Shown here one piece after another: positions 17,080-25,998 of a stretch of 64,000 bases of DNA. Origin of the DNA: an uncultured Spirochaetales bacterium (GTDB taxonomy: Bacteria > Spirochaetota > Spirochaetia > Sphaerochaetales > Sphaerochaetaceae). Made by a program: the position numbers and the translations under genes. The stretch lies in NCBI GenBank assembly GCA_934277975.1, contig CAKQWE010000003.1, positions 1 through 64,000 of the forward strand. Reading direction: 5' to 3'. Under the pieces are notes generated by a model. The model worked only from the letters and a program-made list of their open reading frames with translations, was not told the origin of the DNA and did no database searches. Each line of letters starts with the position of its first letter. Positions within the stretch are counted from its first letter, which is position 1.

Positions 17080-19881
17080 GTGTTTTTAAAATCTGTGGAG
17101 CTTTATGGTTTCAAGTCCTTTGCGGATAGGACCAAATTCGAATTCTCGGACGGCATAACGTCGTTGCTTGGACCGAACGGCAGCGGAAAGAGCAATGTCG
17201 TCGACTCCATAAAGTGGGTTCTTGGAACCCAGGCCTCAAGTGCGATAAGGGCTGCAAAGAGGGAGGACGTCATCTTCAACGGTACGGACTTCAGAAAGCC
17301 AATGCCCATGTGCGAGGTCATCCTCACATTGAACAACGAAGAACATCAGCTGAACATAGATGCAACCGAGGTTGAGATAAAGAGAAGGCTGTTTCGCAAC
17401 GGCGACAACGAATACTACATAAACCGCAACAGAGTGCTCCTTAGGAACGTCAAGGAGCTTTTCATGGACACCGGTGTTGGAAAGGCCTCCTACAGCATTC
17501 TGGAACAGGGAAAGATAGACCAGATCCTGTCCCTCAAGCCAGAGGACAGACGCTACATATTCGAAGAGGCATCTGGAATAAGCCGTTTCAAGCAGCAGAG
17601 CGACGAGGCGGCCAAGAAGCTTCAGAAGACTGATGAGAACATGGCCCAGGTGGAGCTCCTCCTAAGGGAGGCCGAGAAGGTCTACAACTCAAGGAAGGGG
17701 CAGCTGGACAAGGTTCTCAAGCATAGGGAGCTTTCTGCTAGGAAGGAGACGTTGGAGGTTGAGCTTCAGCTGTCGTACCTTCAGTCCCTTACCAAGCTCA
17801 AGGATTTCAGGCAGGAGCAGCAGACCAAGCTTGAGGACGAAGCGGCTGCAATAGACGCCGTCATGGACACCGCAAGGGAGGGCCTTGACAGGCAGCGGAA
17901 CGAACTGGAGGAGCTCAGACTCAAGCGCGACAGCATAAGCGCAAACATGCATAGGAACGAAGAGAAGGTCAATTCCATAAACACTGAGCTTGACTTCTAC
18001 AACGAAAGGTTCAACGAAGTGTCCCAGCGTACCAAGGATGCCAAGGCAAAGGCTCAGCAGGTGCAGGACAGGATGGAGAAGGACCGCCAGAGGCTTGAGG
18101 AGAAGCAGGCGTCGTTGGATTCCACCTTGGAGAACATTCGCCTTACGGACCAGAGCATAGAGAGGGCCACTGAGGAGATAGAGAAGCTCAAGGCCGACAG
18201 GATCAGGCATCAGCTTGACATAGACGACCTGAACCATGAAATAGAGGCTTTGTCCCAGGAGAGGGTCGGAATCACCCAGCAGATAAGCGACCTTGCAAAC
18301 GACATAGCCAACAGGCTTGAGGAGAACATCAAGGGAAGCGGCTACAGCTCCGCTCTTAGGGCGAAGGCTGAGAAGAAGCTCTTCGAGGAGCTAAGCAAGG
18401 CCAAGAAGATACTTGGCGAGAGGATGGAGTTCCTTAGAAACCTTGCTACGGTCGATTTTGACCCAAAGGTGTTCCAACAGGCGCTTGACGATGCGGACGA
18501 GTCCCTTCTTGAGGAGCTTGACGAGATAAAGGGACTTTTCCAGGAGTACAGCGGTACGATTCCAACGTTCCTGGATGAGTTCGTATCGCCTCAGGGGACG
18601 CTTGCAAAGAAAGTGGAGTTGGACAACAGGCTTGAAAGTTCGTATGCAAAGGAGACGGACTGCCGCAACAGGATCCAGGATTTCAATGCGGAGATCGAGA
18701 GGCTTTCCAGAATGCTCATCTTGAAGGAATCGGACTTGAAGGACCTTGAGATGGATCGTGTCCAGTTCAAGGCGCAGGCCGATTCCACGAAGAGCTACAT
18801 CATGGACCTCAAGCAGAGCCTCCAGCAGATGGAGTTCGATTTCTCCGATGCCTCCCATTCGTTCGAGGCCGAGCAGAGCAAGGTCAACGAGGTCCTTGAG
18901 AAGATAGACGATGCCAAGAACCGCAAGAAGGAGATGTTCGAGGACATACGGGCCCTCAGGGACGAGGTGGATGCCCTCAACGTTGCAATAGAGGAGAAGA
19001 ACTCCCAGATGCTGGCGCAGAACTCCCAGTTCCAGGACAAGTTCAACCGCAGGCAGCAGCTCATTGGGGAGATTGCGACGGGGCGCGAGAACATAAGGAG
19101 CCTTGGGGAGCAGATCCAGAAGATCTATACGGACTTCTTCGACAGTACTGGAAAGAGCCTTAGGGAGTTCAACGACCACGAGATAACGGAGGCCGTTGAG
19201 GACCTCAAGAACGAGCTTGAGACCGTGAAGAAGAGGATCCAGGACCTTGGCTACATAAACTACATGGCTGAGGACGAATACAACGAGGCAAAGAAGAACT
19301 TCGACTTCTACAGCAAGAACATGGACGACCTCACAAAGGCCAAGGACGACCTTGAGGAGGTCATAGCGGAGATAAAGCGCCGCAGCGAGGAGATGTTCCT
19401 TGATACCTACAAGCAGATTGCGGAGAACTTCCAGGAGATGTATACGACGCTCTTTGGAGGTGGAAGGGCTGAGCTTAGGCTCACGGACGACGACAATGTG
19501 CTTGAGTCCGGTATAGACATATTCGCCCAGCCGCCGGGAAAGAAGCTGTTGAACATGCAGCTCCTCTCTGGAGGAGAGCGTTCCATGACGGCCGTTGCAC
19601 TTCTGTTTGCAACATATATGGTCAAGCCGTCGCCGTTCTGTATCCTTGACGAGATAGACGCCGCCTTGGATGCAAGGAACATTGGTGCGTTCCTAAGGGT
19701 GCTTGAGAAGTTCGACGACAAGAGCCAGTTCATCATAATCACCCACAACAAGAACACCGTAATGGGTTCCAACAGCCTTCTTGGTGTGACTCAGCAGGAG
19801 CTTGGAGTCTCCAAGATGATAGGCTACAGGCTTGAGGACATCAAGGACATAAACAAGACCTATGATGAGCTCAAGGGTTGA
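17080..19881 (+). CDS. smc: Chromosome segregation ATPase SMC (short form)
   Basis: SMC dimers compact and organise the chromosome with ScpA/ScpB. Visible are Walker A GPNGSGKSN near residue 32, a long coiled coil rich in Glu/Lys/Arg, the signature LLSGGERSMTAVALLF and Walker B FCILDEIDAALD near the C-terminus. GTG 17080 is chosen because GAGGTG lies 3 bases before it and the family's N-terminus (FLKSVELYGFKSFADRT) begins there. The protein is 933 aa, against about 1150-1190 in most bacteria, and the middle (residues about 430-530) does not show the usual conserved hinge sequence. Partner genes are not in this window. Confidence 0.92.
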   Translation: MFLKSVELYGFKSFADRTKFEFSDGITSLLGPNGSGKSNVVDSIKWVLGTQASSAIRAAKREDVIFNGTDFRKPMPMCEVILTLNNEEHQLNIDATEVEIKRRLFRNGDNEYYINRNRVLLRNVKELFMDTGVGKASYSILEQGKIDQILSLKPEDRRYIFEEASGISRFKQQSDEAAKKLQKTDENMAQVELLLREAEKVYNSRKGQLDKVLKHRELSARKETLEVELQLSYLQSLTKLKDFRQEQQTKLEDEAAAIDAVMDTAREGLDRQRNELEELRLKRDSISANMHRNEEKVNSINTELDFYNERFNEVSQRTKDAKAKAQQVQDRMEKDRQRLEEKQASLDSTLENIRLTDQSIERATEEIEKLKADRIRHQLDIDDLNHEIEALSQERVGITQQISDLANDIANRLEENIKGSGYSSALRAKAEKKLFEELSKAKKILGERMEFLRNLATVDFDPKVFQQALDDADESLLEELDEIKGLFQEYSGTIPTFLDEFVSPQGTLAKKVELDNRLESSYAKETDCRNRIQDFNAEIERLSRMLILKESDLKDLEMDRVQFKAQADSTKSYIMDLKQSLQQMEFDFSDASHSFEAEQSKVNEVLEKIDDAKNRKKEMFEDIRALRDEVDALNVAIEEKNSQMLAQNSQFQDKFNRRQQLIGEIATGRENIRSLGEQIQKIYTDFFDSTGKSLREFNDHEITEAVEDLKNELETVKKRIQDLGYINYMAEDEYNEAKKNFDFYSKNMDDLTKAKDDLEEVIAEIKRRSEEMFLDTYKQIAENFQEMYTTLFGGGRAELRLTDDDNVLESGIDIFAQPPGKKLLNMQLLSGGERSMTAVALLFATYMVKPSPFCILDEIDAALDARNIGAFLRVLEKFDDKSQFIIITHNKNTVMGSNSLLGVTQQELGVSKMIGYRLEDIKDINKTYDELKG

Positions 19882-19942
19882 TGGAAAGGGTTGATGAAAT
19901 GGCTTGTGAAGGTTTGCCGGGAGGATTTACGAGGAGATGGAT

Positions 19943-20986
19943 ATGAACGTGGATATGAACGAAGGATATGCAGGTCTTGCAATCGACTACACGAAGGAGC
20001 TTCTTGCCATAGACAGCCCAACGGGAATGACCGCAAAGGCGGAGCAGTACGTTGTGGACAAGCTCTCTGGTATGGGCTATGCGGTGAGGCACACAAACAA
20101 GGGCGGTGTTTTGGCTGACCTTGGAGGAAATGGGGAGGGCTTGCTTTTCTCAGCCCACATAGACACTTTAGGAGCAATGGTGTGCGAGATAAAGGGCAGC
20201 GGAGCCCTCAGAGCCACCAATATAGGAGGACTCAACGCCAACAACGTGGAGACTGAGACCTGTAGGGTCTATACCCGCTCAGGTGTGGTTCTCGATGGTA
20301 CGTTCCAGCTTTGCAATGCCTCCATACATGTGAACAAGGCCTACAACGATACGAAGAGGGATTTCTCAAGCATTGAGGTCCTTCTCGATTCCAAGACGAA
20401 AAGCGCCGCAGATACCAAGGCCCTTGGTGTGGATGTTGGAGACTTCATATGCGTCGAGCCAAGGACCATCGTCACAGGCGAAGGGTTCATAAAGAGCCGT
20501 TTCCTTGACGATAAGCTTTCAGCTGGAATGCTTCTTGCGTATGCGCGGTATATAAGGGACGAGAAGGTCGAGCTCAACCACCATGTATACCTCTATTTCA
20601 CTGTGTACGAAGAGGTTGGCCATGGTGCGGCATCCAACATCCCTGACGATGTGGTGGAGATGGTGGCCGTAGACATGGGCTGTGTGGGCGACGGTCTCAG
20701 CTGCAGGGAGACTCAGGTTTCGATATGCGCAAAGGATTCCTCCGGTCCATACAGCAAGGCCGTTGTGGACAAGTTGGTCGAGGCAGCCAGGTCAAGTGGC
20801 TGCGACTATGCCATAGACATATATCCGTTCTATGGGTCTGACTGCGGGGCAATGCTTGGAAGCGGGCGTGATGTGAGGCACGGTCTCATTGGAAGCGGAG
20901 TGTATGCCTCCCATGGCTATGAGAGAAGCCACAGGGACGGGGTGCTTAACACCCTGAAGACGATTGCCGCCTACGAAAGGCTGTGA
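19943..20986 (+). CDS. M42-family metallo-aminopeptidase
   Basis: The 347-aa enzyme belongs to the M42 glutamyl/leucyl aminopeptidase family (FrvX-like), large cytoplasmic cages that trim peptides. Metal and catalytic residues are visible in SAHIDTLG (near 71), LDDKLSAG (near 190), YEEVGHG (near 222), VAVDMG and the C-terminal SHGYERSH. ATG 19943 is preferred because GAGGAG (19931-19936) touches ATG 19937 and is correctly spaced only for 19943. It lies between smc and ffh without an obvious functional link. Confidence 0.88.
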   Translation: MNVDMNEGYAGLAIDYTKELLAIDSPTGMTAKAEQYVVDKLSGMGYAVRHTNKGGVLADLGGNGEGLLFSAHIDTLGAMVCEIKGSGALRATNIGGLNANNVETETCRVYTRSGVVLDGTFQLCNASIHVNKAYNDTKRDFSSIEVLLDSKTKSAADTKALGVDVGDFICVEPRTIVTGEGFIKSRFLDDKLSAGMLLAYARYIRDEKVELNHHVYLYFTVYEEVGHGAASNIPDDVVEMVAVDMGCVGDGLSCRETQVSICAKDSSGPYSKAVVDKLVEAARSSGCDYAIDIYPFYGSDCGAMLGSGRDVRHGLIGSGVYASHGYERSHRDGVLNTLKTIAAYERL

Positions 20987-20995
20987 AAGGCTAAA

Positions 20996-21024
20996 TTGAC
21001 ATGATGAATTAAAATAAGGATAAT
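20996..21024 (+). promoter_or_regulatory. Strong promoter of the ffh-rpsP-trmD-rplS operon
   Basis: A perfect TTGACA (20996-21001) is followed by 17 bases and GATAAT (21019-21024). The predicted transcript start is only about 2-4 bases before the ffh ATG (21034), so the ffh message may be nearly leaderless. Confidence 0.75.
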
Positions 21025-21033
21025 CCAAAGGTT

Positions 21034-22371
21034 ATGTTCGATTCAATCAGCGATAAGTTTTCATCGATAATACGTTCCATCTCGGGAAAGTCCAAGATAA
21101 GCGAGAAGAACATCCAGGATGCAATGGAGGAGATCAAGGTAGCCCTCCTAGATGCGGATGTGAATCTTCGTGTTGTAAGACGCTTTGTCAACCGGACCAT
21201 GGAGGAGGCTCTTGGAGACAAGGTCCTCAAGTCCGTGGATCCTGGCCAGCAGTTCGTCAAGATCGTCTACGACAAGATGGTCCAGTTGCTTGGAGACCCT
21301 GACAACCAGGCACTCAGGCTCAAGGGTCCTGACACGGTGACCGTCATCCTCATGATGGGACTTCAGGGCTCCGGTAAGACCACGACCAGCGCAAAGCTTG
21401 CACTCAACCTAAAGAAGCAGGGTAGACGTGTCATGCTGGCTGCATGCGACTTGGTAAGGCCCGCCGCAATCACGCAGCTTCAGGTCCTGGGAGAACAGAT
21501 CGATGTCCCTGTGTATGCAGAGCTTGACACCAAGAACGCCGTTCAGGTGGCCCAGAACGCCCTCAAGAAGGCAAAGCGCGAGCAGTATGACGTGCTCATC
21601 GTGGATACATCCGGCAGAATGCACCTTGACGAAGGTATGATGCAGGAGATCCAGGACATAGACAAGGCCCTGAACCCTGATGAGACGCTCTTTGTCGCAG
21701 ATGCCATGACGGGCCAGAACGCCGTGACCATTGCTCAGGAGTTCGAAAGCAAGGTTGGAATCACCGGCGTTGTGCTTACGAAGTTCGACTCCGACACAAG
21801 AGGCGGTGCAGCCCTGTCCCTCAGGGAGGTCGTTGGAAAGCCAATCAAGTTCATAGGCGTTGGCGAGAAGATGGACAACCTTGAGCCGTTCTATCCAGAC
21901 AGGATGGCGAGCCGCATTCTTGGCATGGGCGACATAGTGACCCTTGTCGAGAAGGCTCAGGAGACATACGACCTCAAGCAGGCTGAGAAACTGCAGGAGA
22001 AGATGGCCAAGAACACCTTCGACCTCCAGGACTATCTTGAGCAGCTTGAGAACATGACGAAGATGGGTGGAGTGGGCAAACTCATAGATATGCTGCCTGG
22101 TGCGAAGGGAAATATATCGGAAGACGACATAAATACGGACGAATTGCGAAAAGAAAAGGCGATTATCCAGTCTATGACCTTCCAAGAAAGACAAAATATC
22201 TATATAATTGGTCCGGCCCGCAAGAAAAGGATTGCAAAGGGCAGTGGGACGTCGGTAGGTGAGGTAGGTCATCTATTGAAGAAGTTCGAAAAGATGCGGC
22301 TGAACATGAAGAAGCTCGCTAAGAATAAAAAGTACCAGGCTGCTTTGATGAAGCAGATGGGGATGAACTGA
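21034..22371 (+). CDS. ffh: Signal recognition particle GTPase Ffh
   Basis: Ffh binds signal peptides on nascent chains and, with SRP RNA and FtsY, targets membrane proteins. The 445-aa protein shows the N domain ([20 protein letters not shown]), P-loop [16 protein letters not shown] near residue 107, [11 protein letters not shown] (G3), [15 protein letters not shown] (G4) and the methionine-rich M domain at the C-terminus ([20 protein letters not shown]). The length is normal. It heads the conserved cluster ffh-rpsP-khpA-rimM-trmD-rplS; the matching receptor gene ftsY is at 60744. Confidence 0.96.
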   Translation: MFDSISDKFSSIIRSISGKSKISEKNIQDAMEEIKVALLDADVNLRVVRRFVNRTMEEALGDKVLKSVDPGQQFVKIVYDKMVQLLGDPDNQALRLKGPDTVTVILMMGLQGSGKTTTSAKLALNLKKQGRRVMLAACDLVRPAAITQLQVLGEQIDVPVYAELDTKNAVQVAQNALKKAKREQYDVLIVDTSGRMHLDEGMMQEIQDIDKALNPDETLFVADAMTGQNAVTIAQEFESKVGITGVVLTKFDSDTRGGAALSLREVVGKPIKFIGVGEKMDNLEPFYPDRMASRILGMGDIVTLVEKAQETYDLKQAEKLQEKMAKNTFDLQDYLEQLENMTKMGGVGKLIDMLPGAKGNISEDDINTDELRKEKAIIQSMTFQERQNIYIIGPARKKRIAKGSGTSVGEVGHLLKKFEKMRLNMKKLAKNKKYQAALMKQMGMN

Positions 22372-22393
22372 GATTCGTTTAGGAGGAATTGAC

Positions 22394-22663
22394 GTGAGCG
22401 TTGGTATCAGATTGAAGAGATTCGGTACGAAGAAGAGACCCTACTACAGAGTAGTCGTCATGGATTCAAGAGAGTCCAACAAGGGCAGACCACTTGAGGA
22501 GATTGGCTACTATCATCCAGTCGAGTCGGAGAATCAGGTCAAGATCGATGCTGAGAGAGTCGCCTACTGGATTGGCGTTGGTGCAAAGCCATCGGATACC
22601 GTCAAGATGCTTTTGGCAAAGCAGGGTATCCCAACCACAGCAAAGGCTCCTGTAAAGGACTGA
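22394..22663 (+). CDS. rpsP: 30S ribosomal protein S16
   Basis: The 89-aa protein has the S16 hallmarks [20 protein letters not shown] and [11 protein letters not shown], then [17 protein letters not shown]. It binds 16S rRNA and helps assemble the 30S subunit. The start is GTG 22394, behind TAGGAGG. It lies 22 bases after ffh and 4 bases before khpA, in the order typical for bacteria. Confidence 0.96.
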   Translation: MSVGIRLKRFGTKKRPYYRVVVMDSRESNKGRPLEEIGYYHPVESENQVKIDAERVAYWIGVGAKPSDTVKMLLAKQGIPTTAKAPVKD

Positions 22664-22667
22664 GCCC

Positions 22668-22901
22668 GTGGAGAAGGAACTGGTCGAATACATCGTCAGA
22701 TCGCTCGTCGATCATCCTGACTGCGTAGAGGTCAATGTCGTGGAGGGCGAAAAGTCCACCATACTTGAGCTTAGGGTTTCGCAGGATGATCTGGGCAAGG
22801 TCATAGGCAAGCAGGGAAGGATAGCCAAGGCTCTCAGAACCATTCTGAGTGCAACGGCGACCAAGACCGGAAAGCATGCCAGCCTTGAAATTCTGGACTG
22901 A
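22668..22901 (+). CDS. khpA: KH-domain RNA-binding protein KhpA
   Basis: The 77-aa protein is a single KH domain with the GxxG loop in [19 protein letters not shown]. KhpA, with KhpB in several bacteria, binds RNA and influences cell size and translation. The start is GTG 22668. Its position between rpsP and rimM is conserved in many bacteria. Confidence 0.92.
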   Translation: MEKELVEYIVRSLVDHPDCVEVNVVEGEKSTILELRVSQDDLGKVIGKQGRIAKALRTILSATATKTGKHASLEILD

Positions 22902-22907
22902 CTGGGT

Positions 22908-23414
22908 ATGAAGCAGGTCCTTGCAACCGGAATAGTGAGATCCCCTCATGGTGTGAAAGGCTATGTCAAGGTCAGGCCGTTTTCGGATGATTTTGAGCAT
23001 TTCTTTTCTCTGAAGGAAGTTGTCCTTCAGCGTGATGGGAAGAGCAGAAAAGGTGAGATTGAGCAGGTCCAAAGCCATGCCGGTGAGCTTCTTGTGAAGT
23101 TCCGAGGCATAGACAGTCCTGAGGACGCTCGTTTCATTTCTGGCTGGGACATTCTGGTACCCAGGGAGCAGGCCAGCAAACTAGGCGAGGGAGAGGTATA
23201 CACAGCAGACCTTCCGGGTATGAAGCTGGTATATGGAGACGAAGAGGTTGGAGAGGTGGTGTCCACCATCGAAGGGGCGCAGGCGCTTCTGCTTGAGGTG
23301 CTCGCTTTGGATGGAAGGAAATACATGGTTCCGTACATGAAAGGTGTGTTCGTGGACGATGTGGATCCTGAAAAGGGGACCATGACGCTTCTTGTGAGAG
23401 AGCTGTTGGGATGA
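22908..23414 (+). CDS. rimM: 16S rRNA processing protein RimM
   Basis: This 168-aa 30S maturation factor binds S19 and acts on the 16S rRNA head. It shows the N-terminal GIVRSPHGVKGYVKVRPFSD, a linker, and the PRC-barrel part with EVLALDGRKYMVPYMKGVFV. The length is normal. Its last four bases overlap the trmD start, so translation is coupled. Confidence 0.93.
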   Translation: MKQVLATGIVRSPHGVKGYVKVRPFSDDFEHFFSLKEVVLQRDGKSRKGEIEQVQSHAGELLVKFRGIDSPEDARFISGWDILVPREQASKLGEGEVYTADLPGMKLVYGDEEVGEVVSTIEGAQALLLEVLALDGRKYMVPYMKGVFVDDVDPEKGTMTLLVRELLG

Positions 23415-24142
23415 AGATCGAAGTCCTTACGCTTTTTCCACAGATGCTTGAAGGCTTCTTCACGAATTCTATCATGGCACGTGCCGTCAAGGCTGGGATA
23501 ATATCCTATGACCTCCTTGATTGGAGGCAGTTCGCACTTGACAGGCATCACAAATGTGACGATTCACCCTTTGGTGGGGGTGCAGGCATGGTCATCAAAC
23601 CTGAACCGCTCTTCAAAGCTCTGGATAGCGTTGATGCCATGAACAAGCGTGTTGTCTACGCTTCGCCGTCAGGCAGACGATTGACGCAGGACTATGCAAG
23701 GGATCTGAGCCGGGAACCTGAGCTGGTCTTCATCTGCGGTCATTACGAAGGTATAGACCAGCGGATCATAGATCGTTATGTGGACGATGAGATAAGCATA
23801 GGCGACTACGTGGTTTCTTCAGGGGAGGTAGCCACCCTGGTGATAATAGATGCGCTCTATAGGCTCATAGACGGCGTTATCACGGATTCCTCGCTCGACG
23901 AGGAGAGCTTCACCGGCCCGTTGCTGGAATACCCACAGTATACGCGTCCGGAGACCTATTGCGGAATGTCTGTTCCTGATATATTATTGTCAGGTCATCA
24001 TGCCAACATAGAGAAGTGGAGGCTGCGAAAAAGGCTTGAGAAGACTTTGTCCAACAGGCCCGACCTGCTGGAATCTGCATCGCTTGACGAGAAGACCAGC
24101 AAGTTGCTACAAGAAATCAAATTGACCAAGGGGTTAGATTAA
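23411..24142 (+). CDS. trmD: tRNA (guanine-N1)-methyltransferase
   Basis: TrmD makes m1G37 in tRNAs with G36, which prevents +1 frameshifts. The 243-aa protein begins [13 protein letters not shown] and shows [14 protein letters not shown] near residue 56, the SPOUT knot segment [14 protein letters not shown] near residue 110, and [11 protein letters not shown] near 137. The length is normal. It overlaps rimM by four bases and ends one base before rplS. Confidence 0.95.
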   Translation: MKIEVLTLFPQMLEGFFTNSIMARAVKAGIISYDLLDWRQFALDRHHKCDDSPFGGGAGMVIKPEPLFKALDSVDAMNKRVVYASPSGRRLTQDYARDLSREPELVFICGHYEGIDQRIIDRYVDDEISIGDYVVSSGEVATLVIIDALYRLIDGVITDSSLDEESFTGPLLEYPQYTRPETYCGMSVPDILLSGHHANIEKWRLRKRLEKTLSNRPDLLESASLDEKTSKLLQEIKLTKGLD

Positions 24143-24143
24143 A

Positions 24144-24503
24144 ATGGACTTGATTAAGGCTATTGAACAGGAACAGATGAAGCAGGATGCCGAGAACTTC
24201 CACGTTGGAGACACCGTCAAGGTTTACTTCAAGATCGTCGAAGGTGCAAACGAGAGAATACAGGCCTATGAAGGCACTGTCATTGCAAAGAACAACTCTG
24301 GCATCAGACGTACATTCGTCGTGAGAAAGATTTCCTACGGTGTTGGCGTTGAGAGGATATTCCCTCTCCACTCACCAAGAGTTGAGAAGATCGAGGTCAT
24401 CAGACGCGGTCGTGTCAGAAGAGCCAAGCTCTACTACCTCAGAGACAAGATTGGTAAGGCAGCCAAGGTTCCTGAGCAGATCCGCGGACACAAGGGAATC
24501 TGA
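24144..24503 (+). CDS. rplS: 50S ribosomal protein L19
   Basis: The 119-aa protein shows [40 protein letters not shown] and the basic end [18 protein letters not shown]19 sits at the 30S-50S interface. It is the last ribosomal gene of the cluster and is followed by a strong terminator at 24527-24562. Confidence 0.96.
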   Translation: MDLIKAIEQEQMKQDAENFHVGDTVKVYFKIVEGANERIQAYEGTVIAKNNSGIRRTFVVRKISYGVGVERIFPLHSPRVEKIEVIRRGRVRRAKLYYLRDKIGKAAKVPEQIRGHKGI

Positions 24504-24526
24504 GTTCTATAGGTTTTCTTATACAG

Positions 24527-24562
24527 GACGGAAAAGACCGGTTGGTCTTCTCCGTCTTTTTT
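24527..24562 (+). terminator. Rho-independent terminator after rplS
   Basis: GACGGAAAAGACC (24527-24539) pairs at 12 of 13 positions with GGTCTTCTCCGTC (24544-24556) across a GGTT loop, and six T follow. It closes the ffh-to-rplS operon 23 bases after the rplS stop. Confidence 0.9.
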
Positions 24563-24574
24563 GTTTAGGGATGT

Positions 24575-24913
24575 ATGGATAAAGGGAAGCAGTCTGAACA
24601 AGTGGTATCGGCCTATCTGGAAAACCTTGGATATTCTGTCTTGGAAAGGAATTACAGGTGTAGGTTCGGTGAGGTGGACATCATTGCATCCAAGGATGGC
24701 GTGCTGTGTTTCGTGGAGGTCAAATCCCTCACGTCAAGGTGGGATGAAAGCGAGATTTCAAGGATGGTGGGCCCTGCCAAGATGAGGCGCATAAGGTTGA
24801 CTGCAATCGATTATTTGAATACTGTTGACCACAAGGGGCGCTTTGATAACACGAGGTTCGACGTCGCTACTGTGACAAATGGATGCGTCTCCTACTACGA
24901 AGGAGTTTTCTGA
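24575..24913 (+). CDS. yraN: YraN/UPF0102 family nuclease-fold protein
   Basis: The 112-aa protein has the restriction-endonuclease-like fold of UPF0102: E9, then GYSVLERNYRCRFGEVDIIA and LCFVEVKSL, giving the D...ExK active-site pattern (GEVDII and FVEVK). Its role is not well established; DNA repair or recombination is suspected. The 3' part from 24765 is the left copy of the 162-bp repeat that flanks the restriction island. The gene here is complete, while a promoterless 3' copy remains at 31155-31303. The ancestral neighbour downstream was the gene now at 31303. Confidence 0.9.
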   Translation: MDKGKQSEQVVSAYLENLGYSVLERNYRCRFGEVDIIASKDGVLCFVEVKSLTSRWDESEISRMVGPAKMRRIRLTAIDYLNTVDHKGRFDNTRFDVATVTNGCVSYYEGVF

Positions 24914-24926
24914 TGGATAACAGAAA
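24765..24926 (+). repeat. Left copy of the 162-bp direct repeat flanking the restriction island
   Basis: The repeat is identical base for base to 31155-31316. It runs from TGGTGGGCCCTGCC inside yraN to ATGGATAACAGAAA, which is the start of the gene that originally followed yraN. The match breaks at both ends. Confidence 0.97.
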
Positions 24927-24998
24927 TCTCACGAAGCTTTTTTGTAGACAGTAAGCTTAAAGCTGTATTGTTTTGTATTGCATTATATTGAAATCTCT

Positions 24999-25026
24999 TT
25001 GAAATGCAACTTAAGTGTAGTATGCT
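24999..25026 (+). promoter_or_regulatory. Promoter of the restriction-modification genes
   Basis: TTGAAA (24999-25004), 16 bases, then TATGCT (25021-25026). The expected transcript start falls at or next to the ATG at 25033 and no Shine-Dalgarno is present, so the first gene is probably read from a leaderless message. Confidence 0.6.
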
Positions 25027-25032
25027 AGCACT

Positions 25033-25998
25033 ATGGAAGGCGACAAACTTTTCAAACATGTTTATGATTTGTCTCCGCTTCTTCTCGATACACTGCTCAG
25101 AGATCGTACAACTGGCCGTTATATCCTTTGGATGACGAATAACTACGAACAGTATGGCTCTGGGTATGGGGAGCTCTGTGAAATTACTCCAAAACTCATA
25201 CTTAGAGATTCAATGTCCATTATCAAGCCTCGTAACGAGAAATCAGTTGAGGAACAAAGCATTCGAATAAAGGGGAAAGCTGAGGTTTTTACCCCCTCGT
25301 GGGTCTGTAACTTCCAGAACAATCTTGTAGATGAAGCGTTCTTCGGTCGGAAAAACGTCTTCAACGTTTCCGAAGGCACAATGTGGACAGCAACCGATCA
25401 CGTCGATTTTTGCGAGTATGACTGGCGGAAATACGTCACTGCCTGTCGATTGGAAATTTCATGTGGCGAAGCTCCTTATTTGGTATCTCGCTATGATACG
25501 ACTACAGGACATCCCATTGATATTCATAAACGCATAGGGTTGCTTGACCGCAAGCTACGTGTGGTTGATGAGAACTGTTCTAATCAAAACTGGCACTGCT
25601 GGGTGAAGAAGGCTTTTCAGTCCATCTACGGGTATGAATGGTCAGGGGATAATTTGTTTCTCGCAAGACAGAATCTGATGTTTACATACATGGATTACTT
25701 CATTGCGCATTTCGGCAGATTCCCGGAAGAGGCGAAATTGTCAGAAATAGCAGAGATTATTTCGTGGAATATCTGGCAGATGGATGGTATCAGGTTTGTC
25801 GTTCCATGTTCTTGTCATGAAGAGATTGTTTGCGAATCTCTGTTCGATGATGATGTGATCAAACGGCCATGCGAAGGGTGTATGACTGAAAACGTCTGCC
25901 GTCACAACGGTGTATACAGTAACATAAGGGACTGGAAAAAGAACGAAGTTGTATCGGCAGTCAGTCTAATAGGGGGGCCGAATGCCAAACGACATTGA
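25033..25998 (+). CDS. Restriction system methyltransferase-like subunit (subunit M type)
   Basis: The 321-aa protein resembles proteins annotated as restriction endonuclease subunit M that accompany helicase-methyltransferase fusions. Visible are EVFTPSWVCNFQNNLVDEAF (near 84-103), similar to the FTP start of N6-adenine methylase domains, and LEISCGEAPYLVSRYD (near 151), a motif I-like SAM loop. No NPPY motif is seen. A C-terminal cluster CSCH...CEGCMTENVC may bind metal. It overlaps the next gene by 17 bases and probably works in a complex with it. The role in modification is inferred. Confidence 0.7.
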   Translation: MEGDKLFKHVYDLSPLLLDTLLRDRTTGRYILWMTNNYEQYGSGYGELCEITPKLILRDSMSIIKPRNEKSVEEQSIRIKGKAEVFTPSWVCNFQNNLVDEAFFGRKNVFNVSEGTMWTATDHVDFCEYDWRKYVTACRLEISCGEAPYLVSRYDTTTGHPIDIHKRIGLLDRKLRVVDENCSNQNWHCWVKKAFQSIYGYEWSGDNLFLARQNLMFTYMDYFIAHFGRFPEEAKLSEIAEIISWNIWQMDGIRFVVPCSCHEEIVCESLFDDDVIKRPCEGCMTENVCRHNGVYSNIRDWKKNEVVSAVSLIGGPNAKRH

